Below, piece by piece: positions 50,166 through 57,768 of a DNA stretch of 64,000 nt (position 1 is its first letter; every line of letters starts with the position of its first letter). A program made the translations under genes and the position numbers. This DNA is from Proteobacteria bacterium UBA7415. GTDB lineage: Bacteria > Pseudomonadota > Gammaproteobacteria > Arenicellales > Arenicellaceae. The stretch covers positions 62,001 through 126,000 of the forward strand of contig DKML01000020.1 of NCBI GenBank assembly GCA_002470515.1, given 5' to 3'. The notes below the pieces were generated by a model that was given only the letters and a program-made list of their open reading frames with translations, was not told the DNA's origin and did not search any database.

Positions 50166-50726
50166 ATGAGTACCACAGAGAAGGTGTACGCTGTACGCCC
50201 TAATAAAACTCAGAATAAACGCGAAATGCGGATGTTGAACGAGTTAGGCCAGCAGCTTATAGACTTGCCGAGTACCGCGCTGGACAAAATGGTAATGTTG
50301 CCAGTCACCCGCGCTGCGATCGACGAAGGCAAGCGGTTGTCTCGAGGCGCTTTACAACGGCAATTGCGTAGGATTGCAAGCTTGTTGTTACGCGAGGATT
50401 CTAAAACTCTTTCTATAGAGGTTCAACGACATCTAAAGCCCGACCGAGAGACCAACGCTTTGTTTCATAAACTTGAAACGTGGCGAGATCGTCTGATAGG
50501 TGGCGACGAGAAACTGTTATCCGAAATCCTCGATGAATACCCAACGGTAGACCGCCAGCATTTCAGGCAGTTGATTCGTAACGCGATAGCCGAACGTAAA
50601 ACGAATAAACCTCCTAAGTTTTATCGTGCGCTGTTTAAATATTTGCGCAGTCTTTCTGACCAGGAGTCGAGCGACTTGTCGACAGATGAGGCTTCTGAGT
50701 CTTCTTATAATGAGACTATTGGTTAA
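50166..50726 (+). CDS. Ribosome-associated protein YjgA/DarP (DUF615)
   Basis: Helical protein of the YjgA/DarP family, which binds precursors of the large ribosomal subunit and helps late 50S assembly. The 186-residue product has the family order: EMRMLNELGQQLIDLP near 18-33, KLETWRDRLIGGD near 102-114, EYPTVDRQHFRQLIRNA near 123-139, and PPKFYRALFKYLR near 148-160. Length matches E. coli (183). It stands alone between the second kinase and the aminotransferase. Confidence 0.9.
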   Translation: MSTTEKVYAVRPNKTQNKREMRMLNELGQQLIDLPSTALDKMVMLPVTRAAIDEGKRLSRGALQRQLRRIASLLLREDSKTLSIEVQRHLKPDRETNALFHKLETWRDRLIGGDEKLLSEILDEYPTVDRQHFRQLIRNAIAERKTNKPPKFYRALFKYLRSLSDQESSDLSTDEASESSYNETIG

Positions 50727-50809
50727 TACGCCGGCCGCACAAACTTAGAGTTTGCTTTAGAGAGCAAACAATCAAATAATTTTAACTTTACACGGATCTA
50801 TTTAAGGCA

Positions 50810-52009
50810 ATGTTTGAACACTTAAAACCAATGCCCGCCGACCCAATATTGGGTCTTAATATGGCGTTCCAACAGGATTCTAATCCTGAAAAAATTAATC
50901 TGTCGATCGGTGTTTATCAAGATGACACAGGCCAAACACCTATTTTTAAAGCGGTTAAGCAAGCTGAGCAACAGTTGATCGACGCGCAAAAGACAAAGTC
51001 GTATGCACCCCAGGCAGGTGATCCGGCTTTCTTAAGCGGAACGCTAGAGCTTTTGTTAGGCAAAGAACTAATGCAAAGCAGGGGCGCGCAAATTGCGGCT
51101 GTCGCTACGCCGGGTGGTTGTGGAGCCCTACGTATGGGCGCAGAGCTACTGGTAAGTGCCAAACGAGATGCAAGAGTGTGGGTTAGTTCACCGACATGGG
51201 CCAATCATTTTCCTTTGCTGGAAAGTGCGGGTTTAATGCTTGTCTCTTATGATTACTACAATACCGAAACTAACCGAATCGACTTTGATGACATGCTCAA
51301 AAGCCTTGATCAAGCGGTTGAGGGCGACGTAGTCCTTTTACACGGTTGTTGTCATAATCCTACAGGCGCAGATCTAACTCAAGCTCAATGGGACGATGTA
51401 ATCGATTTGCTTGAGGCAAAACGTTTAACGCCCTTTATTGATGTAGCGTACCAAGGTTTTGGTAGCGGCTTGGACGAAGATGCCTATGGTGTTCGCCAAG
51501 CGGTGTCTCGTTTGCCCGAAGTACTTATTGCCGATTCTTGCTCTAAAAACTTTGGTTTATACCGAGAACGTACCGGTGCAATTATTGTTGTGACGGAATC
51601 AGAAGCACAAACAACGGCCGCAAAAACGCATATTCTTACCGCGGCACGTCGTAACTACAGCATGGCGCCTTACCACGGCGAAGGAATCGTTGGCTTATTG
51701 CTTGCAGATGCAGGCTTAGCCGCCGATTGGAAGGCTGAGCTAAATAGCGTTCGTAACCATATGAATGGGCTGCGAAACAAATTGGCTAACGAATTGAATT
51801 CCGCGCAAAGCATTATTAATTTCGATTTCGTTTCTGACAGTAATGGCATGTTTTGTTTCTTGGGTATTCCTAAAGACATGGTATTGGCTTTACGCCAAAA
51901 GTACGGTATTTATCTTTTAGACAGTACTCGTATTAATATCGCCGGATTATCAGACGATAACTTACCCGTCATCGTCGATCGCGTTACAGGATTGCTCAAA
52001 GGCACGTAA
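50810..52009 (+). CDS. Aromatic/aspartate aminotransferase (class I)
   Basis: PLP-dependent transaminase of the AspC/TyrB family, linking aspartate or aromatic amino acids with 2-oxoglutarate. The 399-residue product has the N-terminal PADPILGLNMAFQ, the HGCCHNPTG segment near residue 181, the PLP lysine in SCSKNFGLYRERTG near 241-254, and the C-terminal RINIAGLSDDN carboxylate-binding arginine region. Sequence alone does not separate AspC from TyrB activity; the aromatic assignment is favoured because a DAHP synthase gene lies nearby. Confidence 0.93.
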   Translation: MFEHLKPMPADPILGLNMAFQQDSNPEKINLSIGVYQDDTGQTPIFKAVKQAEQQLIDAQKTKSYAPQAGDPAFLSGTLELLLGKELMQSRGAQIAAVATPGGCGALRMGAELLVSAKRDARVWVSSPTWANHFPLLESAGLMLVSYDYYNTETNRIDFDDMLKSLDQAVEGDVVLLHGCCHNPTGADLTQAQWDDVIDLLEAKRLTPFIDVAYQGFGSGLDEDAYGVRQAVSRLPEVLIADSCSKNFGLYRERTGAIIVVTESEAQTTAAKTHILTAARRNYSMAPYHGEGIVGLLLADAGLAADWKAELNSVRNHMNGLRNKLANELNSAQSIINFDFVSDSNGMFCFLGIPKDMVLALRQKYGIYLLDSTRINIAGLSDDNLPVIVDRVTGLLKGT

Positions 52010-52137
52010 TAGTGTTTCGGGTCTGGTTACCGATACGCAGATGTCGCGCAGGCCCTGTAAAAAGAAAGAAGTAATAAAGCTATAAAAACTAAAAAGGACG
52101 CACGGAGCATACATACTGTCGCGTCTGCAATGAATAA

Positions 52138-52175
52138 GCTAACAATTATTACGCTAACAATTATTACGCTAACAA
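52138..52175. repeat. 15-bp direct repeat, 2.5 copies, ahead of the symporter ribosome site
   Basis: GCTAACAATTATTAC occupies 52138-52152 and 52153-52167, followed by the first eight bases again (52168-52175). The array ends two bases before AAGGAG, the ribosome site for the NSS gene at 52192, so it lies in the leader of that mRNA. Confidence 0.92.
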
Positions 52176-52191
52176 CAAGGAGATAGAGCCA

Positions 52192-53547
52192 ATGGCTGCA
52201 AGAGGAGAATTCAGTTCACAAACCGCATTTATTTTGGCCGCCAGCGGTTCCGCGGTAGGGTTAGGCAATATCTGGGGTTTTCCTATTCAGGTGGCGTCCA
52301 ACGGTGGCGGGGCGTTTGTTTTTACTTATATCGTTCTGACATTCTTACTTGCATACCCCATCCTCATGGCAGAACTCGTTCTGGGGCGCCATAGCAAAGC
52401 CGATACGGTTCGTTCGGTAGTCAATATATCGAGCCCTAAGGTAAAACCGTTTGCCTATGTAACTGGCTATTGGGGCATTATCACCGCAAGTTTGATCTTA
52501 AGTTTTTACGCGATTGTTGCAGGTTGGATGATTGGCTTTGGTGCCGGATCAGTTGCCGAATTGGCTGGGTTGACAGAGCTGAAGGCTTGGTTAACGGCGT
52601 TCTCGTTAGAGCGAAACCTGCTTCTTTGTCTCGTATTCTATGTGCTTACAATGTCTATTGTGGCAAACGGTGTAACGGCAGGTATCGAAAAGTGGTCTAC
52701 ACGATTAATGCCTATATTACTCTTGTTGATCGTCAGTCTAATTGCTTTTATAGCAACTCAACCTGGTGCTATGGAAGGCTGGAAAGTTTACCTTCAGCCT
52801 GATTTCTCCCGTATTTTAGATCCAGACCTGGTTATTAGTGCATTGGGGCAAGCGTTTTTCTCGTTATCCCTTGGCGTTGGTACCATGATGGTTTATGGCT
52901 CTTACATTTCTAAGGCGGACAACCTTCCAAGGCTGGGCGCGACCGTTGCTGTGGTAGATATAGGCATCGCAGTGTTAGCAGGCTTATTAGTGATTCCAGC
53001 GATGTATGTGGCGTTACACAACGGCGTTACTATTTTTGACGATGCCGGAGCACTGATTGACAGTGACCGCCTGATTTTCACAGTACTTCCTGCGCTATTT
53101 GAAACCATGGGGTTTGCAGGCATCGTGATTTCTGTGTTGTTCTTTATTTTGATGACGATCGCAGCAATCACGTCATCCATCTCGATGCTAGAAGTTCCTG
53201 TAGCTTATGTTAGCGAGAGTTGGTCTTTTGACCGTCGCCGCGCATCCATGATGGTCGGCGCCGGCATAATGATGATCAGCTTCATTATTATATTTAACTT
53301 TGAAGCGCTCTTTGGATTCGTGATAAACCTAACAACTCGCTACAGCGAACCACTAATTGGTTTACTGTTTTGCCTTTTTGTGGGATGGGTAATGCATCGA
53401 AACCATTTATTAGAAGAACTCAAACAAGGTAGCCCCGATCTGGAAAACGGTTTGTTCTGGAAGATATGGCCTAGCTACGTTCGGTTTGTGTGTCCGCTCG
53501 TTATGTTAGGTGTTTTCATGCATAGTTTTGGCTTACTGAGCTTCTAA
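52192..53547 (+). CDS. Sodium-dependent neurotransmitter/amino-acid symporter (NSS/SNF family)
   Basis: Inner-membrane Na+-coupled symporter of the LeuT fold family. The 451-residue product starts with the diagnostic span SGSAVGLGNIWGFP near residue 18-31 and has about eleven membrane segments, with the unwound helix 1 (AVGLGN) and helix 6 (ALGQAFFSLSLGVGTMM near 224-240) that hold substrate and sodium. AAGGAG lies just upstream of the ATG. Substrate is unknown; nearby genes suggest an amino acid. Its 3' end overlaps the convergent DAHP synthase gene by 32 bases. Confidence 0.95.
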   Translation: MAARGEFSSQTAFILAASGSAVGLGNIWGFPIQVASNGGGAFVFTYIVLTFLLAYPILMAELVLGRHSKADTVRSVVNISSPKVKPFAYVTGYWGIITASLILSFYAIVAGWMIGFGAGSVAELAGLTELKAWLTAFSLERNLLLCLVFYVLTMSIVANGVTAGIEKWSTRLMPILLLLIVSLIAFIATQPGAMEGWKVYLQPDFSRILDPDLVISALGQAFFSLSLGVGTMMVYGSYISKADNLPRLGATVAVVDIGIAVLAGLLVIPAMYVALHNGVTIFDDAGALIDSDRLIFTVLPALFETMGFAGIVISVLFFILMTIAAITSSISMLEVPVAYVSESWSFDRRRASMMVGAGIMMISFIIIFNFEALFGFVINLTTRYSEPLIGLLFCLFVGWVMHRNHLLEELKQGSPDLENGLFWKIWPSYVRFVCPLVMLGVFMHSFGLLSF

Positions 53548-54598
53548 AAACTCTTAATTTACCGGCTAATTTTCGTAAAGATTGGTCGGTATTTTCCCAG
53601 TCGATGCATCCATCCGTAATGGACTGGCCGTAGGTCATTGAGCTCTTGTCTGTAGACAGATTCTGTCTTCCTGCCACTAGATGGCTCTCCAGCATTACGC
53701 CTACAATGCTGGTATTGCCTTCTAAAATTTGCTGACTAATGTTTTCGAGTACCAATACTTGCAGTTCGTGGTCTTTGTCTGAATTTGCATGACTGCAATC
53801 AATCATTACATTGTTGGGCAGTTGTTTTTCGCGCAACGCTCGCTCCGTTAGGCGTACGTTCACAGAGTCGTAGTTCGATTTTCCGCCGCCGCCCCGGAGA
53901 ACAATGTGTGCATAGCGATTGCCTTTAGAGTGAACAATCGATACCTGGCCTGCTCCGTCAATACCTAAGAAACTATGCCCATGACTTACCGATTCTAGAG
54001 CATTGATCGCGACACCCAAAGAACCATCGGTGCCGTTTTTAAAACCAATGGGAACTGAGAGTCCGCTGGCCATTTCTCGGTGAGTTTGAGATTCGGTAGT
54101 ACGTGCGCCGATTGCCGACCAAGTAATAAGGTCTTGCATATATTGGGGCGATATTGGGTCAAGCGCTTCGTTTGCAATAGGCAAGCCGAGCACATTGATT
54201 TCAAGCATGAGTTCGCGCGCAATCGACATACCTTTTTCGATCTGAAAGCTTCCATCCAAATCAGGGTCATTAATTAGTCCTTTCCAACCGACCGTTGTAC
54301 GCGGCTTTTCAAAATAGACACGCATAACAATAAACAATTCATCTGCAACGTCATCCGCTAGTTTCTTGAGTTTGTGGGCGTATTCCATTGCCGCTTGGGG
54401 ATCATGGATTGAGCACGGACCCACGACAACGATTAAACGTTTGTCTTCACGATCAAGAATTTTTCTTACCGTATCACGAGAGCCAATCACGTGATTTTTG
54501 ACGTCTTCGTTTAAAGCGTACTTTTGCTTGAGTGCCTCAGGGGTAATGAGTTGCTCAAGCGTGCGTATATTGTGGTTGTCTAATTCCATTTTTGTCAT
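53516..54598 (-). CDS. 3-deoxy-7-phosphoheptulonate synthase (class I DAHP synthase)
   Basis: First step of the shikimate pathway: condenses PEP with erythrose 4-phosphate. The 360-residue class I (AroF/G/H) protein has VGPCSIHDPQAAMEYA near residue 59, RVYFEKPRTTVGWKGL near 92, NDPDLDGSF, and IDCSHANSDKDH near 270 with the metal site. ATG 54598 with AGGA upstream fits better than the Met at residue 4. Which amino acid inhibits this isozyme cannot be read off safely. Convergent with the NSS symporter. Confidence 0.95.
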   Translation of the reverse strand: MTKMELDNHNIRTLEQLITPEALKQKYALNEDVKNHVIGSRDTVRKILDREDKRLIVVVGPCSIHDPQAAMEYAHKLKKLADDVADELFIVMRVYFEKPRTTVGWKGLINDPDLDGSFQIEKGMSIARELMLEINVLGLPIANEALDPISPQYMQDLITWSAIGARTTESQTHREMASGLSVPIGFKNGTDGSLGVAINALESVSHGHSFLGIDGAGQVSIVHSKGNRYAHIVLRGGGGKSNYDSVNVRLTERALREKQLPNNVMIDCSHANSDKDHELQVLVLENISQQILEGNTSIVGVMLESHLVAGRQNLSTDKSSMTYGQSITDGCIDWENTDQSLRKLAGKLRVFRSSVSQNYA

Positions 54599-54805
54599 TG
54601 ATCCTAATGCGTATCAAGAGGAGCATCTTTTAATATAAGTCTGATTCCAAATCTCAGTTTGAAAGCTTAATGAAGATGCTGTTGTCTGAATTGGCGATGT
54701 TACTCATAACTCAATGAGAATCAACCAGAGACGGTCAAAAACTACCCATGCAAGGCTTAATACTCAAAGTGCCAACTAAAGCAGCACTTTTTTAAACCAT
54801 GCTAG

Positions 54806-54826
54806 GTCGCAGGATATCGATGCGAC
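54806..54826. promoter_or_regulatory. Small hairpin GTCGCA-N9-TGCGAC
   Basis: A perfect 6-bp stem, four bases from a second hairpin at 54831. Both lie beyond the 3' end of the DUF2878 gene. Confidence 0.4.
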
Positions 54827-54830
54827 TAAG

Positions 54831-54851
54831 CGGGTAATTTAGAATTACCCG
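54831..54851 (-). terminator. 9-bp hairpin at the end of the DUF2878 gene
   Basis: CGGGTAATT (54831-54839) and AATTACCCG (54843-54851) form a perfect stem with a three-base loop, just past the stop codon on the minus strand. A U run is lacking, so as a terminator it would be weak; it may stabilise the transcript end. Confidence 0.45.
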
Positions 54852-54854
54852 TGC

Positions 54855-55379
54855 TTATTCAGGGCGATCACCCAACTTTACTAGGATTATCATAGTGAGT
54901 GCCCATGCAATGCCCAGGCTCGCACTGATCAATAGATGATCAACCAAATATTCGACTGCGCCAAGTCTTAGCCCTGCGTAATAGGATAGTGGACCGCCTA
55001 TCAGTCCCATAGCGGAGGGCAGAAGTGGATGCAGTTTAAGCCATGCCAAAGAGTGATTTACCGTTAGTGCAAAACCAAGCCAGAGGAAGAGTATCCACAA
55101 TGGTGCAAAGCCAGAAATGGGCCCATTAGTTTTAAAGTCCAGAAAGCCGAGCTGAACCCACAAGCTGTCTACGATTATGCCAAGCACTAGGGCAACGGCT
55201 AGAAGTCGTAAGTCAGACTGAGCGCGTCTTGCGGGAGCAAGTTGCCATACAGCTAAAGCAAGAAAACTGAAAGCGGCGGGCCAAGTTAGGCCGTAAGAGC
55301 TACCAATCACACAGCACAACCACACAATCTGAAATAGGGCAGCGTTTACGAGAACGTTGGCGGAGAATAATTTGGACAT
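54855..55379 (-). CDS. DUF2878 membrane protein
   Basis: Inner-membrane protein of unknown function, 174 residues, with about five hydrophobic segments. The family signature is visible in NAALFQIVWLCCVIGS at about 12-27, LRLLAVALVLGIIVDSLWVQLGFLDF at about 57-82 and SAMGLIGGPLSYYAGLRLGAVE at about 122-143. Members are often found beside fatty-acid-modifying or cyclopropane genes, but nothing of that sort is adjacent here. It is divergent from the transglycosylase gene. Confidence 0.8.
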   Translation of the reverse strand: MSKLFSANVLVNAALFQIVWLCCVIGSSYGLTWPAAFSFLALAVWQLAPARRAQSDLRLLAVALVLGIIVDSLWVQLGFLDFKTNGPISGFAPLWILFLWLGFALTVNHSLAWLKLHPLLPSAMGLIGGPLSYYAGLRLGAVEYLVDHLLISASLGIAWALTMIILVKLGDRPE

Positions 55380-55585
55380 AAAGAGATTTCATTGATTTAA
55401 TGCAAATATTATAGCGAGACAAAAGTAGGCACTCTGTGACGAAAACCAATTGATATTTGTTACCACAATGCAACTCACTAGCCTGCCAATTTTGTTATCA
55501 TACGAAGTTAATAGTCTATTGCCGTTTAGCGAGCCCCCGGGCCTACAATTCGGCTAGCGTCACACAAAATGGAATTTGTACGTTG

Positions 55586-57412
55586 ATGTTCACCTTACTC
55601 ACAAAAAATGCTATTGCGCACAGCCGCAAAGCTATAACGCCACTGTTTTCTAACCATTCTGTTTTACGTGTCTTGGTGGCATTTCCTTTTTTGTTTACTG
55701 GACTAAATAGTCACGCATCCAATGAACTGACTGTCCCCGTTGCCGATTACGAAATAGATTGTGGTGAAACCTTTGAGTGTCCACAATCACTTATGCCAAG
55801 AGTGCACTTCTGGGTAGAAGTCTTTAGCCGTTGGGACACAGAAACGGCGGTATTCCATGATAAGGAAAACCCACATCGAGTTTATTCAACCGTGTCACGT
55901 CGGGATGGATGCCGGCGTAGTAAAGCCGGGGACAGTCTAGACCGAGAACGCACCAATTTAGGAAAGTCAATCAAAGGTTTAGCAAGTGCTTTGTCGGCGG
56001 GCAGATCTTTAACGGATAAACAAAAACGTTTACACGCAAAATTCAAAGGCGAATCGTCAAGCCAGATTCGCGCCGCTGCGGACCGCCTTCGTTGCCAGTC
56101 TGGCAACAGCAATCGTATGCTAGGTGCTCTTGAACAGTTTAAGCTGTATCGGCCAACGATCCTGGATGCTCTTGAGTCACAAAACTTAACCCCAGAACTG
56201 CAATATCTACCGTTTGTTGAGTCGGCATTTAACCCCAAGGCTTTGTCGCATGTAGGTGCGGCAGGCTTGTGGCAAATTATGCCGAGTACGGGCCGTACAT
56301 TAGGGCTTACCGTAAATGAAACAGTCGACGACCGATATGATCCAACTCGTGCTACTTATGGTGCGGCGCGTTATTTTCGTAACAGTGTCGACCGATTGTC
56401 GACGACGGCCTTCGAGAACGGGCATACGGTTGTAGCCAAAGAGCTAAATCCGTTTGTGGTTACGTCTTATAACTATGGCGTAAGGGGAATGCAGCGAGCG
56501 ATTCAGCAAGTTGGATTGGACTATGAGCGGTTACTTAAAGAGTACAAATCTCCCAGTTTTCAAACTGCGGTCAGAAATTTCTATGCAAGCTTCTTAGCGG
56601 CACGACACGTCGCCCAAAACAGCGAGTATTTTTTTGGTGAAATCACACCCGATTTTTCTGATCGAATCTATGCATTTAACACCGTAAAGTTAGACCGAAA
56701 AACGTCGGCAAGACGATTAGTTGATGAGCTCAATCTTGATAGTGATGAGTTTAAAAAGCTTAATCCGAGTTTTAAGTCGGTAATTTGGAAACATAAAGCG
56801 CTTATTCCTGCCAATTATGAAATTAGACTACCTTTCAAGGAAAGCGGTTGGTCTCAACAACTCGCGAGTGTAAATTCTTTGCCTGTAGAGATAGAGCGGC
56901 CAGGTTTTGTACTGCATCGAGTTCGTTCTGGTGAGTCTGCGTGCGTGATCGCGCAAAAATACAAAGCAAGTTGCAGCCAGTTGATCAAGCTCAATGGCCT
57001 TGATCGACGTGCCACTGTTTATGTCGGTAAGCAAATTAAGGTGCCTACGTTAACGGGGGGAATATCCGTGGCCGCCGTCAATAAGCCATTGGAGTCTTCG
57101 GATACGTACGCGGTTTACTCTGTGCGCAGTGGCGATACAGCTTGTAAGATCGCGGCACGACATTCTATGAAATGCCAGGAGTTATTGGCGATTAATGGTT
57201 TGAGCCGAAGCAGTGTAATTAAGATTGGTCAGGTACTTAATGTGTCAGGAAGTGATGATTGGCACGTGGTTACGGCAGGACAAACGGCGTGTGGTATCGC
57301 TGAACGTTATGGGGTGGGGTGTTCGTCGTTGTTACGCGCGAACCGATTAGCATTGCGGTCGACAATTAGGGTCGGGCAACGTCTAAGAATCCCGCGTGGG
57401 GCTGGTAGCTGA
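55586..57412 (+). CDS. MltD-like lytic transglycosylase with three LysM repeats
   Basis: Cleaves the peptidoglycan glycan strand. I start at ATG 55586 (608 residues); the frame opens at 55457 but that segment is not a leader. A hydrophobic stretch at about 27-43 (LRVLVAFPFLFTG) acts as signal, with no lipobox. The transglycosylase domain is at about 195-340, catalytic E212 in FVESAFNP, followed by GAAGLWQIMPSTGR and NYGVRGMQRA. Three LysM repeats occupy about 445-495, 512-562 and 563-606, each with C-x9-C. E. coli MltD is a lipoprotein with two LysM repeats, so this is a related but distinct version. Confidence 0.92.
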   Translation: MFTLLTKNAIAHSRKAITPLFSNHSVLRVLVAFPFLFTGLNSHASNELTVPVADYEIDCGETFECPQSLMPRVHFWVEVFSRWDTETAVFHDKENPHRVYSTVSRRDGCRRSKAGDSLDRERTNLGKSIKGLASALSAGRSLTDKQKRLHAKFKGESSSQIRAAADRLRCQSGNSNRMLGALEQFKLYRPTILDALESQNLTPELQYLPFVESAFNPKALSHVGAAGLWQIMPSTGRTLGLTVNETVDDRYDPTRATYGAARYFRNSVDRLSTTAFENGHTVVAKELNPFVVTSYNYGVRGMQRAIQQVGLDYERLLKEYKSPSFQTAVRNFYASFLAARHVAQNSEYFFGEITPDFSDRIYAFNTVKLDRKTSARRLVDELNLDSDEFKKLNPSFKSVIWKHKALIPANYEIRLPFKESGWSQQLASVNSLPVEIERPGFVLHRVRSGESACVIAQKYKASCSQLIKLNGLDRRATVYVGKQIKVPTLTGGISVAAVNKPLESSDTYAVYSVRSGDTACKIAARHSMKCQELLAINGLSRSSVIKIGQVLNVSGSDDWHVVTAGQTACGIAERYGVGCSSLLRANRLALRSTIRVGQRLRIPRGAGS

Positions 57413-57768
57413 TTGTTAGCTTTGCTAGGCAATGGCGAGCCGATGCCAAGCTGCCGACGCGCGTAATTAGTAGTTAATCGGGTTATTACTCAATCTAATT
57501 CGAAATGCAAATAGACGGTATAAGACAACCTTATTAGTCGAACCCTAGGGGTCTTTGATAGACTCCGCGCCAAATACTCAATCTGTCCGCAGGGTTTAGC
57601 GATCTCAGGCTGTTTTTATACCTTAAGAAAGTTTACTCTGTTTTATGATTTGCTAATTACAGCCCTGTTGTTATGCAGGCATTGTGATCAAGCATTTAAG
57701 ATAACGATATTAACTGGTGGGCGCAGTTCGCTATTGCGAGCCCCAAAATATGGCCAAAGAAGGCATTT
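57413..57768. other. 356-base gap upstream of pckA
   Basis: No gene is supported. AACCCTAGGG is at 57541-57550. A TGTGATCAAGCA segment near 57686 resembles one half of a CRP site, but the second half is poor. The pckA promoter should lie here. Confidence 0.4.

Noticed and set aside
57680..57700. CRP-like site upstream of pckG
   Set aside because: Only one half-site (TGTGA) matches; the second half is poor.
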